Under the pieces are notes generated by a model. It was not told the origin of the DNA. It did not search any database and was given only the letters and a program-made list of their open reading frames with translations. From contig NZ_JAQRFI010000035.1 in NCBI RefSeq assembly GCF_028598805.1, positions 1 to 49,687 of the forward strand: a stretch of DNA of 49,687 nucleotides. Reading direction: 5' to 3'. Positions 26,577-34,946 of this stretch are shown here, piece by piece. This stretch comes from Xenorhabdus yunnanensis. GTDB taxonomy: Bacteria; Pseudomonadota; Gammaproteobacteria; Enterobacterales; Enterobacteriaceae. The translations under genes and the position numbers were made by a program. Position 1 is the stretch's first letter; the number at the start of each line of letters is the position of its first letter.

Positions 26577-26934
26577 GGCGTCGTCATCCTGTCACTGAAT
26601 GAAGAAAATTTGGGAAATTATTTAGAGGGATATGCTGAAGGTTAGTGACATGGGAAACATCATCCCGTAAAAATATTCACGGGGAGGAGTGCAAGGGCGT
26701 AGCTATTTCTTTCGAGTTTTTCCGCAATTTCATAGAGAAATAGCAAAATTGCAATCAAAGAATGTGACAAGGTGCAATTTAACACAATGAAATCAATCAA
26801 CTTGTTTGCAAAAGATGAGTGTTTCTCTACATTTGTTGGGCGTTAGCGAATACTAATGGCGTAAGTGAGACTTAATAGTATCAGACAGAATTCAGGTATC
26901 AGTTTTATTCATTGCATGTGAGGGGAGAAAATTA
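26577..26934. promoter_or_regulatory. malP/malT divergent control region
   Basis: The 358-bp gap separates malPQ (minus) from malT (plus). Two MalT-type boxes lie on the malP side: CGGGATGATG on the minus strand (26658-26667, 8/10 to GGGGAKGAGG) and GGGGAGGAGT on the plus strand (26681-26690, 9/10). The malT side has a CRP-like site. This agrees with the E. coli scheme, in which MalT drives malPQ and CRP drives malT. The malT ribosome site is GAGGGGA just before ATG 26935. Confidence 0.7.
26763..26778 (+). promoter_or_regulatory. CRP-like site upstream of malT
   Basis: TGTGACAAGGTGCAAT keeps one perfect CRP half-site and a degenerate second half. As I recall it, the E. coli malT CRP site has the same form (TGTGAC-N4-GTGCAAAT). 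It lies about 160 bp before malT. Confidence rests on that resemblance more than on the consensus score. Confidence 0.55.
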
Positions 26935-29649
26935 ATGCTTATCCCATCGAAACTCAGCCGTCCCCTTCGGCTCAATAATATGGTTATGCGGGAGCGTCTG
27001 CTAGAAAAGTTCAATGAAGTTCAGGGTTATCGGTTGGTCTTGGTAACCAGCCCTGCTGGGTATGGCAAAACGACATTGATGTCACAATGGGCTGCTGGGC
27101 AGGAGCGCCTTGGGTGGTATTCTCTTGATGATAGTGACAATCAGCCGGAGCGCTTTGCCAGCTATTTGATTGCAGCTATTCAGCAGGCAACGCAGGGGCA
27201 CTGTGTAAAAAGTGAAGTACTGGCCCAGAAACACCAATACGCCAATTTACCTGCGTTGTTTGCGCAATTGTTTATTGAGCTTAGCGAATGGCAGCAACCG
27301 ATTTTTCTGGTGATCGACGACTATCATCTGATAATGAATGGGCTTATTCATGAAGCAATGCGTTTTTTCCTGCGCCACCAACCAGAAAACTTAACATTGG
27401 TGATTCTATCACGCCATTTGCCATCCTTGGGAATTGCTAACTTACGTGTTCGCGAGCAGTTATTGGAGATTGATAGCCAACAGTTGGCTTTTGATTATCA
27501 GGAAACGCAGCAATTTTTCGCCAAGCGATTAATCAATCCACTGGATTCTGAACACTGTAAACAGTTATGCAATGATGTTGCCGGGTGGGCAACTGCTTTG
27601 CAGTTGATTGCCCTTTCTGCTCGTCAATCTGGCAATACGACTGAAATGTCAGCAAAGCGCCTTTCGGGAATTAATGCCAGTCACCTTGCGGATTACCTTG
27701 TGGATGAGGTTTTAAATCGGGTGGATCAGACGACGCGGAATTTCTTGCTGCATAGCTCTATTCTGCGTTCCATGAATGATGGTCTGATTGTTTGCCTGAC
27801 AGGAGAGGACAACGGTCAACAACGTCTGGAGGATATTGAACGTCAAGGGTTATTTATTCAACGAATGGATGATTCTGGAGAGTGGTTCTGCTTTCATCCT
27901 TTATTTGCTTCATTCCTGCGCCAACGTTGCCAATGGGAAATGGCAGCAAAATTGCCCGAATTACATCGAGCAGCCGTGAAAGGATGGCTGATGCAGGGAT
28001 ATCCGGGGGAAGCTATTCATCATGCATTGGCGGCGGGAGATACAACTTTGTTGCGGGATATTTTGTTGCAACATGCTTGGGAGTTATTTAACCACAGCAA
28101 ACTGTCCCTACTGGAAGAGTGCATGAATGCACTGCCGTATGAACAACTATTGGAAAGTCCTCGCTTGGTCCTGCTACAAGCATGGTTGGCACAGAGTCAG
28201 CATCGTTACTATGAAGTAAATGCGTTATTGAATCAGACAGAGCAATCATTGAAGCAGAAGCAAATAGCCATTGAGCCGGAATTGCTGGCGGAATTTGATG
28301 CCCTGAGAGCCCAGGTAGCGATTAACGATGGTTGTCCGTCTGATGCCGATGTTTTGGCTGAAAAAGCGCTGGCGACCCTACTGCCAGACAATCAATATGG
28401 CCGTATTGTGGCGATGTCAGTGAAAGGAGAGGTATTGCATTGCAATGGGCAGTTGGTCGATGCATTGGCTTTGATGAAGCAAACGGAGCAACTTGCCCGC
28501 CTTTGTCATGTTTACCACTATGCTTTATGGGCGTTGTTGCAACAAAGCGAAATTTTACTGGCGCAAGGTTATTTACAAGCGGCTTATGATACTCAGACCC
28601 ATGCTTTTGATTTAATACGTGAACAGCATTTAGAACAATTACCGATGCATGAGTTTCTGCTCAGGATCCGTTCACAACTTTTGTGGTGTTGGGCCCGTAT
28701 TGATGAATCAGAAGATGCAGCCCGCCGAGGACTGGAGGTGTTGGTCAATTACCAGCCACAGCAGCAATTACAATGTCTTACCCAACTGGCAAAGTGTTCT
28801 TTGATCCGAGGGGATATTGATAACGCTCGTCGCTACTTGACCCGCTGCGAAAACTTACTGAGTAATGGACAGTACCACCGGGATTGGCGGACAAATACTG
28901 ATAAATTGCGTGTCATTATTTGGCAAAGTTTGGAAGATAGCAGTTCGCTGACACAATGGTTGGCACAGGCAGAACGGCCAGAAAGTTTTTGTAACCACTT
29001 CAATCAAAATCAATGGCGAAACATTGCGCGAGCACAAATCTTACTTGGTCACTATGAGGATGCTGAATCTGTTTTGGAGAAGCTGAATACCTATGCAAGA
29101 AAATTGGCATTGGTCAGCGACTTAAATCGTAATCTCCTGCTGTGTAATTTGCTTTATTGGCAGCTTGAGCGTAAAGCTGAGGCTCAGGATGTTTTGATGG
29201 AAGCCTTGAGTTTGGCCAATCGCACGGGATTTATCAGCCATTTTATTATTGAAGGTGAGCTGATGGCTTTACAACTGCGCCAGCTTATCCAACTTAATAT
29301 CTTGCCTGAGATGGAACAGCATAGGGCTCAGCGCATTCTCCGGGAAATCAACCGACAGCACCGACATAAATTTGCCCACTTTGACGAAACGTTTGTAGAG
29401 CAGTTACTCACTCATCCTGACGTGCCTGAGCTTATTCGTAACAGCCCACTTACTCAGCGTGAGTGGCAGGTGTTGGGGTTGATTTATTCTGGCTACAGCA
29501 ACGATCAAATTGCCGCAGAACTGGATGTGGCTGCAACCACTATAAAAACCCATATACGCAATTTATATCAGAAAATGGGAATTACTCACCGACAGGAAGC
29601 CATTCAGCAGGCACAGAAATTGATGCGAATGATAGGGCTAGGGGTTTAG
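26935..29649 (+). CDS. malT: Maltose regulon transcriptional activator MalT
   Basis: MalT is the ATP- and maltotriose-dependent activator of all mal operons, a STAND-class ATPase. The product is 904 residues (E. coli 901), starting [13 protein letters not shown]. Walker A is SPAGYGKTT (39-47) and the Walker B region is [11 protein letters not shown] (about 123-133). The middle is a helical sensor and superhelical domain (about 400-800). A LuxR-type helix-turn-helix closes the protein: [20 protein letters not shown], then [20 protein letters not shown]. It is divergent from malPQ as in E. coli, and here also lies next to malEFG and malKlamBmalM. Confidence 0.98.
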   Translation: MLIPSKLSRPLRLNNMVMRERLLEKFNEVQGYRLVLVTSPAGYGKTTLMSQWAAGQERLGWYSLDDSDNQPERFASYLIAAIQQATQGHCVKSEVLAQKHQYANLPALFAQLFIELSEWQQPIFLVIDDYHLIMNGLIHEAMRFFLRHQPENLTLVILSRHLPSLGIANLRVREQLLEIDSQQLAFDYQETQQFFAKRLINPLDSEHCKQLCNDVAGWATALQLIALSARQSGNTTEMSAKRLSGINASHLADYLVDEVLNRVDQTTRNFLLHSSILRSMNDGLIVCLTGEDNGQQRLEDIERQGLFIQRMDDSGEWFCFHPLFASFLRQRCQWEMAAKLPELHRAAVKGWLMQGYPGEAIHHALAAGDTTLLRDILLQHAWELFNHSKLSLLEECMNALPYEQLLESPRLVLLQAWLAQSQHRYYEVNALLNQTEQSLKQKQIAIEPELLAEFDALRAQVAINDGCPSDADVLAEKALATLLPDNQYGRIVAMSVKGEVLHCNGQLVDALALMKQTEQLARLCHVYHYALWALLQQSEILLAQGYLQAAYDTQTHAFDLIREQHLEQLPMHEFLLRIRSQLLWCWARIDESEDAARRGLEVLVNYQPQQQLQCLTQLAKCSLIRGDIDNARRYLTRCENLLSNGQYHRDWRTNTDKLRVIIWQSLEDSSSLTQWLAQAERPESFCNHFNQNQWRNIARAQILLGHYEDAESVLEKLNTYARKLALVSDLNRNLLLCNLLYWQLERKAEAQDVLMEALSLANRTGFISHFIIEGELMALQLRQLIQLNILPEMEQHRAQRILREINRQHRHKFAHFDETFVEQLLTHPDVPELIRNSPLTQREWQVLGLIYSGYSNDQIAAELDVAATTIKTHIRNLYQKMGITHRQEAIQQAQKLMRMIGLGV

Positions 29650-29883
29650 TGAATATTTCTAAATGTGATTTATTTTGTCTTTAATATGAATAATAAATAT
29701 TAATAAATAAATATATGATTTTTCAAATTTAAATTTTTTTTTAAATTTATTTAATATTTTTTATTACATTTTTGTGATCGAAATAAAATTTAAATGCGCT
29801 TAATCTGATTTCATCGCAATAAGTATGTTTTTTCATTGTTTAATACAACGAATTGTTCAATACAAACTAACTAATAGTGGTGA
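29650..29883 (+). promoter_or_regulatory. Very AT-rich leader of the aminotransferase cassette
   Basis: The gap between malT and the cassette is extremely AT-rich from about 29665 to 29800, with long A and T runs that would suit silencing by an H-NS-type protein. No malT terminator with a GC stem is visible. The cassette promoter must lie here because the five genes that follow are tightly spaced, but I cannot pick a single -35/-10 pair with confidence. Confidence 0.5.
29836..29865 (+). promoter_or_regulatory. Tandem TTGT-N5-ACAA dyads, possible operator
   Basis: TTGTTTAATACAA (29836-29848) and TTGTTCAATACAA (29853-29865) are 13-bp dyads differing at one base, 17 bp apart, and end about 25 bases before the first cassette gene. 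Paired dyads so close to a start are what a repressor or activator dimer pair would bind. No regulator gene lies in the cassette. A plain 17-bp duplication is the alternative. Confidence 0.45.
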
Positions 29884-29889
29884 ATGATT

Positions 29890-31146
29890 ATGGAAAATAA
29901 AGATCATCTTGAAGGTATGCTTTCTCGCTTTGTTGGTCATGGCCCTTATTTGATCATTGATGGTGAAAAATATATTGACGCGGCATCAGGAACTTTTAAT
30001 TTGCCGTTAGGCTACACGAATGATCGGATTGCAGACAAACTCAAACAGCAGATTGATAGATGTACGCATTTGAGTTCGGCTTATACACATGAAATGTCAC
30101 AATATATTTTAAGTAAATTACTTAAACATACACCTGAAGGAATAGATCGTATTTGGCTGAGAGATGTATCTGGATCGGGTGCAGTTGAATGTGCAATCCG
30201 CATAGCGCAAAAATCAACGGGACGTTCAGGTGTTATTTCGTTCTTTCTTGCCCATCATGGACAATCTCTTGCAACAGCACAAATTTCCGGCAATGCGTTC
30301 AGAATTAAGGACTTCCATGTAAATATTGATGGTTCGATAAAAATTCCTGCGCCAGCCAGTGTCCTGTCAGAGCCACAATCACAGTCGAATGAAGAGCAAT
30401 TTGTCGATTTAGAGCAGTTTATTCAGTTAGGTTCTAATGACAATATTGCATGTCTGATTATTGAACCGATTCAGGGGAATGGCGGAAATACTGTTTTCCC
30501 TGTGTCTTTTTACCGGAAGATCAGGGAAATCTGTCATCAGCATGACATCATCATTATTGCGGATGAAGTACAGACAGGTTTTGGTCGTACAGGAACGTTC
30601 TTCGCTTCGACGGGGTATGCCAAGGAACTGGAGCCGGATATCATCGTTTTCGCCAAAGGGGCTGGAGGCATCGGTATTCCGACTGGCGGCGTATTGATGC
30701 GTCATTCACTGGATATTTTGGAATCGTTCGAACATTCCAGCACTTCTGGTGCCAACCCGCTCTCTTTGGTTGCCCTCAATGAAATCATCGACATTATTGA
30801 AGATGAGCACGTTTTAGAAAATGTGCAACAAAATGAAGCTTACTTGCGTGATGGTTTGTTGAAATTACAGCGTCAATATCCAGAGATCTCGGGAGTCAGA
30901 GGTGTGGGATATATGTATGGCTTTGATACACCAAATCCAGATTTTGCAGCGCAGACGATAGCCACTGCCAGCCGCCATAATTTGATCTTACGTGGTTCCC
31001 GTTATGGTAAGGGAAAAACAATCAAAGTTCGTCCACCGCTGATTTGTACGCAGGAACATCTGGCGGAAATCCTGCATAAACTGGATCTGACTTTCTCAGA
31101 ATTAACGACTATCGCACAAGTATATAAGGAGGCTGCATCATGCTAG
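29890..31146 (+). CDS. Class III PLP-dependent aminotransferase
   Basis: This is a fold-type I, class III (ornithine/GABA family) aminotransferase of 418 residues. Features from ATG 29890: YIDAASGTFNLPLGY near the N-terminus, VSGSGAVECAIRIAQKSTGR, the AHHGQSLATA segment, EPIQGNGG, the cofactor-ring aspartate D225 in ADEVQTGFGRTG, and the probable Schiff-base lysine K256 in FAKGAGGIGIPTGG. ATG 29890 is preferred over 29884 because GGTGA (29879-29883) abuts the latter but is 6 bases from the former. Its stop overlaps the next gene by 7 bases, so the two products are probably made together. The substrate is unknown; a keto sugar or its phosphate is suggested only by the neighbours. Confidence 0.88.
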   Translation: MENKDHLEGMLSRFVGHGPYLIIDGEKYIDAASGTFNLPLGYTNDRIADKLKQQIDRCTHLSSAYTHEMSQYILSKLLKHTPEGIDRIWLRDVSGSGAVECAIRIAQKSTGRSGVISFFLAHHGQSLATAQISGNAFRIKDFHVNIDGSIKIPAPASVLSEPQSQSNEEQFVDLEQFIQLGSNDNIACLIIEPIQGNGGNTVFPVSFYRKIREICHQHDIIIIADEVQTGFGRTGTFFASTGYAKELEPDIIVFAKGAGGIGIPTGGVLMRHSLDILESFEHSSTSGANPLSLVALNEIIDIIEDEHVLENVQQNEAYLRDGLLKLQRQYPEISGVRGVGYMYGFDTPNPDFAAQTIATASRHNLILRGSRYGKGKTIKVRPPLICTQEHLAEILHKLDLTFSELTTIAQVYKEAASC

Positions 31147-32201
31147 CGCTTAAATATCATCAAGCTTGGGATGTTGAAATTCAGCAAGTGGAATCTTTGT
31201 CTTGTATTGAACCCGATGATGTTGTTGTTGATATTGCAGTGTGTGGTATTTGTGGCACGGATGTGGGAATTATCACAGGCGCTTACCCTGTTGCAATACC
31301 GGGAACCACTTTGGGTCATGAAACTACTGGCGTGGTATCGCAAATTGGCAGCGGTGTTACTCAGTTTCAGGTGGGGGATCGTGTTGTGATCAACCCGACC
31401 TACTTTTGTGGGCATTGCCGGATGTGTCAGACGGGAAGTCCTAATCATTGTGAGAGAAAACTGGGAACAGAAGCAGGGGTTTCCTATGATGGCGCATTCG
31501 CAGATCAATATTTGGCAAAAGAAAATTTACTTATCAAGCTGGATGATCATGTCAGCATGGAAGAAGCCTCACTGACTGAACCACTGAGCTGCACACTAAC
31601 CGGAGTGGATAAACTGGGGATCACCCACACTAATATTCGTGCAGCGGTAGCAGGGGCTGGCCCTATGGGGATGTTATACATTTGGGCGCTGCATGAGCGG
31701 GGCGTAAAAACCTTTATGGTCGAAAAGAATGAGAGTCGAATTCAGTTTGTAAAAGATAATTTGCCTCCGGGAAGCCAATTGTATTCTGGCTTTGATGAAG
31801 CACTGGTTCAGGAATATGGTGATACATCAGCTCTGATTGATTTATGTGTGGATACGACGGGGCAGTTGACCGAATATATTTTTAACCATTTGGCACCGGG
31901 GGGGAAATTGTTGAATGTTGCCCTGAAAGACAAGCATGCCAATTTGGATATTATGAAAATTGCGGATAAAAGTCTTTCAGTGATAGGTTCCATTGATTCC
32001 TTGAATAACAGTTTTGAACGCGCCTATGCCATGATCCGCGATGGTGTAATCCCTGCGGAGCGTTTGATTAGCCAAGTCTTTGATTTCAAGGATTATCAGC
32101 AGGCTTTTCTGACTGTTGGTTGTGATATTGCATCGAAAGCTCAAGTTCCTCTCAATGCACCAAACTGCAAGGTGTTGATTCGTATCTCTGACCTAAAGTA
32201 A
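31140..32201 (+). CDS. Zinc-dependent alcohol/polyol dehydrogenase (MDR family)
   Basis: A 353-residue medium-chain dehydrogenase of the sorbitol/threonine dehydrogenase type. The catalytic zinc ligands C38 and H60-E61 (GHE) are present, as is the structural-zinc set C90, C93, C96 and C104 (CGHCRMCQTGSPNHC). The nucleotide-binding motif is AGAGPMGML (about 169-177), and E194 in VEKNES suits NAD rather than NADP. It would oxidise a secondary or primary alcohol of a polyol or amino-polyol. ATGCTAG overlap with the aminotransferase gene indicates coupling. Homologous enzyme types include GutB1 of azasugar pathways and the dehydrogenases of aminocyclitol antibiotic pathways; I cannot tell which, if either, is closest. 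Confidence 0.87.
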   Translation: MLALKYHQAWDVEIQQVESLSCIEPDDVVVDIAVCGICGTDVGIITGAYPVAIPGTTLGHETTGVVSQIGSGVTQFQVGDRVVINPTYFCGHCRMCQTGSPNHCERKLGTEAGVSYDGAFADQYLAKENLLIKLDDHVSMEEASLTEPLSCTLTGVDKLGITHTNIRAAVAGAGPMGMLYIWALHERGVKTFMVEKNESRIQFVKDNLPPGSQLYSGFDEALVQEYGDTSALIDLCVDTTGQLTEYIFNHLAPGGKLLNVALKDKHANLDIMKIADKSLSVIGSIDSLNNSFERAYAMIRDGVIPAERLISQVFDFKDYQQAFLTVGCDIASKAQVPLNAPNCKVLIRISDLK

Positions 32202-32268
32202 TTGATTGTTTTGATTAATTGATTGTTTTTATTAATTGATTGTTCTGAATCATTGATCCTTTTGAAGG
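32201..32268 (+). repeat. 17-bp tandem repeat (three copies plus a degenerate fourth)
   Basis: ATTGATTGTTTTGATTA (32201-32217), ATTGATTGTTTTTATTA (32218-32234) and ATTGATTGTTCTGAATC (32235-32251) follow head to tail; a diverged fourth unit occupies 32252-32268. The array fills the gap between the dehydrogenase stop and the ribosome site of the HAD gene. Confidence 0.88.
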
Positions 32269-32279
32269 ACTGCTATTTG

Positions 32280-32963
32280 ATGAATAGATGTGAACCAGTA
32301 AATAAATGCAATGTCATTTTTGATATCGACGGAGTGATTGTCGATAGTGAACAACTACACTTTGATGTATTGCTTGATGTATTAGCTGATGTATCGGGAG
32401 AACAGACATCTGCTCAAATACGTGATATCCAACCTCAGCAATTAATCGGGCTAAGCCTTACGGAAACGTTGAATGAGGTTGGTCTTCCTTCATCAATGCA
32501 TAAAAGCATTACTGAAAAAATTATTTCTCGTTATCAAGAAAAATTGTCTGCACATTACTTGCGACCGGGGATCACTGACTTGATTACTGTTTTGCAACAA
32601 AATGGCACTAATTTTGGGTTTGTTTCCACCGCGCCGCGTAATGTGTGTTTAGCAAATCTTAGCTTGTTGGATCTACATGAACCTCCGGCCTTGATTTCTG
32701 GTGATGATGTGGAAAGAACTAAACCCTTCCCTGATCCTTATTTGGCTATGCTGAAATTGAAAGAGATGGATATTCGGCAAACTTTGGTGATTGAAGATAC
32801 TGATTTGGGGATTGCGGCGGCAAAACAGGCGGGTATTCCGTGGATATATGCTTGGCCTCATGCTTTGTCAGGAGCGGAGCAGTATGGACAGGCTTCCTGT
32901 GTCATTGGGAAGTTAACGGATATCCCCCAGTTTTCAGAGATAAGTGCAAATATAGAGCAATAA
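32280..32963 (+). CDS. HAD-superfamily phosphatase (beta-phosphoglucomutase-like)
   Basis: A 227-residue haloacid-dehalogenase hydrolase of subfamily IA. Motif I is FDIDGVIVDSE (nucleophile and general acid Asp), followed by a helical cap; motif II is the Ser/Thr in FVSTAP; motif III the Lys in TKPFPDPYL; motif IV EDTDLGIAAA. Enzymes of this group act on small sugar phosphates as phosphatases or mutases. ATG 32280 is chosen because AAGGA (32265-32269) precedes it; the frame extends upstream only to a TTG inside the tandem repeat. In the cassette it would supply dephosphorylation of a sugar-phosphate intermediate (inference). Confidence 0.87.
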   Translation: MNRCEPVNKCNVIFDIDGVIVDSEQLHFDVLLDVLADVSGEQTSAQIRDIQPQQLIGLSLTETLNEVGLPSSMHKSITEKIISRYQEKLSAHYLRPGITDLITVLQQNGTNFGFVSTAPRNVCLANLSLLDLHEPPALISGDDVERTKPFPDPYLAMLKLKEMDIRQTLVIEDTDLGIAAAKQAGIPWIYAWPHALSGAEQYGQASCVIGKLTDIPQFSEISANIEQ

Positions 32964-33000
32964 ACATAAATGTAATGCCTTGTTGAAAGCCAATATTGGG

Positions 33001-33030
33001 AGCCTTTCGCCAGTTCTGGCGAAAGGCTTT
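33001..33030 (+). terminator. Strong hairpin between the HAD and MFS genes
   Basis: A near-perfect inverted repeat (33002-33013 GCCTTTCGCCAG, 33016-33027 its complement) makes a 10-12 bp GC-rich stem followed by TTT-GTCT. The T-run is short, so it may only reduce readthrough into the transporter gene. Confidence 0.55.
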
Positions 33031-33060
33031 GTCTGGAGGATATCGTTTGGAGGAATTAAG

Positions 33061-34218
33061 TTGTCTGAAGAATATGCAGTCTCTGCAATAAAACAGCCTG
33101 TTATGGCAACGCGAATTTCGTTTTTTATTGCGGGATTCAGTATTGCAAGTTGGGCACCACTGATCCCATTGGTAAAAGAACGACTGGGGCTGAGTGATGG
33201 CTCAATGGGGGTTCTGATACTGATGTTTGGTATTGGTTCTTTCATTATGATGCCAATAGCAGGAATGTTGGCAACGCGCTTTGGCTGCCGGAAGATTTTT
33301 ACCTTTTTTGCCTTGTTGGCTGTTTTAATATTGCCGAGCTTGAGTGTGTTCTCGACTCCATTGACCTTGGCTTGTGCTTTATTTGTGTTTGGTATGGGAA
33401 TTGGAGCGACAGATGTGGTCATCAATATCCATGCGGTCAATATTGAGAAACGAGTACATCAACCGATTATGTCAGGCTTCCACGCATTATTCAGCTTAGG
33501 TGGAATTGCGGGAGCAGGTACAGTCAGCCTATTGTTGTTTCTGGGAGTTCCACCATTTCAGGTCACAATTGCTGTAGCAGTATTCGTTATTCTACTGTTG
33601 TTGCCAACATGGCGTGGAATGCTGGATAACTCTGAAACGGAGACGGAGGACACGCCATTTTTTGCTTTACCTCGTGGCATTGTTATCTTGATTGGTTCTC
33701 TTTGTTTTATCGTTTACTTGATGGAAGGTTCCATGCTGGATTGGAGCGGGATCTTGCTAAGTAGCGTGCATAACATGAGTAGTCATCAGGCAGGTTTTGG
33801 CTATACGCTTTTTGCCATTACCATGACTGCGGGACGATTTTTGGGCGATAAAATCATTGCGGCGTGTGGATATCGGCGCGTGTTTTTAGGCAGCGCGATT
33901 TTGGCAACGTCTGGTTTTGTTCTGATTTATCTGGCATCAAGCATGACTCAGTTGGGAATTTCTTTCCTGATGATAGGAGCAGGGTTATCCAATTTGGCCC
34001 CGATGTTTTTCACTGCTTCAGGCCAGCAGAAAGTGATGCCTGATGCATTGGCAGTTTCTGCCGTTTCGACGATGGGATATTCAGGGATTCTGCTTGGGCC
34101 GGCAATTATTGGTGGTTTGGCGCATCAGGTAACGTTGCATGGTGCTTTTGCCTGTATTGCTGTGCTTTCCCTTTCATTGTTAGCAGGATATGGTTTGATT
34201 AATCCTACCAAAAAATAA
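33061..34218 (+). CDS. Major facilitator superfamily transporter (YbjJ-like)
   Basis: A 385-residue inner-membrane carrier with about twelve hydrophobic segments. MATRFGCRKIF and GDKIIAACGYRR are the cytoplasmic loops after TM2 and TM8 of the two halves. The overall pattern resembles E. coli YbjJ. A TTG start at 33061 is preferred because GGAGGA (33049-33054) is placed 6 bases before it and gives MSEEYAVSAIKQ; the first ATG (33103) has no ribosome site. It probably moves the product or substrate of the cassette. Import and export cannot be told apart from sequence. Confidence 0.82.
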   Translation: MSEEYAVSAIKQPVMATRISFFIAGFSIASWAPLIPLVKERLGLSDGSMGVLILMFGIGSFIMMPIAGMLATRFGCRKIFTFFALLAVLILPSLSVFSTPLTLACALFVFGMGIGATDVVINIHAVNIEKRVHQPIMSGFHALFSLGGIAGAGTVSLLLFLGVPPFQVTIAVAVFVILLLLPTWRGMLDNSETETEDTPFFALPRGIVILIGSLCFIVYLMEGSMLDWSGILLSSVHNMSSHQAGFGYTLFAITMTAGRFLGDKIIAACGYRRVFLGSAILATSGFVLIYLASSMTQLGISFLMIGAGLSNLAPMFFTASGQQKVMPDALAVSAVSTMGYSGILLGPAIIGGLAHQVTLHGAFACIAVLSLSLLAGYGLINPTKK

Positions 34219-34232
34219 CAGGGTAAATATTG

Positions 34233-34832
34233 ATGAATTTGCAGCAATGTCATTGGTTGAATGAACCTGCTTCATGGCAGCGTCAGGATGATGAGCTTCA
34301 TGTCACGACGGACAATAAAACCGATTTCTGGCGTGATACATGGTATGGTTTTCAGCGTCATAGTGGTCACGTATTTGGTGGCTATATTGATGATTTTAAA
34401 TTTGAAGAAGGTTTTACTTTCCAGTTTTGTATCGAAGGCCAATTTGAACAATTGTATGATCAGGCCGGAGTTATGTTGTTGGTGGATGAGCAACATTGGC
34501 TAAAAGCGGGTATTGAACATTCTGATGGGCAGGCAACTATCGGTAGTGTATTGACAAATGGGGGTTCTGACTGGGCCATGGGGATTTTCCCCGGTAATCC
34601 AGATAAGTTCTGGTTACGGCTCACATACGGGGATGGAGCGCTCAGGTTGCAATATTCCACTGATGGCGAGACATGGCCGTTACTGAGACTGTCTCCTTTT
34701 ACGATTGACAATAACCAGCGTATTTTTGTCGGTGCGATGTGCTGCTCGCCAGAACGTGAAGGATTACAGGTGAGGTTTTCAGATTTCAGGCTGACATCAT
34801 CGTTGAAAAAACACCTGCATGATTTAAGTTAG
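34233..34832 (+). CDS. DUF1349 protein, concanavalin-like fold
   Basis: A 199-residue soluble protein of the DUF1349 family (yeast Ree1-like, predicted beta-sandwich). Family marks are FWRDTWYGFQRHSGHVFGG, YDQAGVMLLVDEQHWLKAGIE and WPLLRLSPF with a terminal VGAMCCSPEREGLQVRFSDF. There is no signal peptide, so it is probably cytosolic. ATG 34233 has AGGG upstream, 14 bases after the transporter stop, so it is the last cassette gene. Such domains are thought to bind carbohydrate, but no reaction is known to me. Its presence points to a sugar-like ligand. Confidence 0.8.
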   Translation: MNLQQCHWLNEPASWQRQDDELHVTTDNKTDFWRDTWYGFQRHSGHVFGGYIDDFKFEEGFTFQFCIEGQFEQLYDQAGVMLLVDEQHWLKAGIEHSDGQATIGSVLTNGGSDWAMGIFPGNPDKFWLRLTYGDGALRLQYSTDGETWPLLRLSPFTIDNNQRIFVGAMCCSPEREGLQVRFSDFRLTSSLKKHLHDLS

Positions 34833-34840
34833 TGGCTCAA

Positions 34841-34939
34841 TTAAATATCCGGATGAAGATTCGATTTAACTTCTTCGATCAATGATACTGGTACTTCATT
34901 CTCTTTGGCTAATTTAGGCCAAAGAGAAACACTTTCTTG
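34841..34939 (-). pseudogene. Possible remnant of an unknown coding sequence after thiH
   Basis: On the minus strand a short frame opens after TAG (34942-34940) and runs to TAA (34843-34841). Its 32 codons read like the C-terminus of a real protein (WPKLAKENEVPVSLIEEVKS, then NLHPDI), with no start codon. An 11-bp inverted repeat (34899-34909/34918-34928) lies inside it. It may be the tail of a lost gene at the border between the cassette and thiH. Similarity to a known family was not recognised, and chance is possible. Confidence 0.35.
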
Positions 34940-34946
34940 CTAATAA

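Noticed and set aside
34899-34928. 11-bp inverted repeat before thiH end as a terminator
   Set aside because: No T-run follows on either strand, so I did not list it as a terminator.
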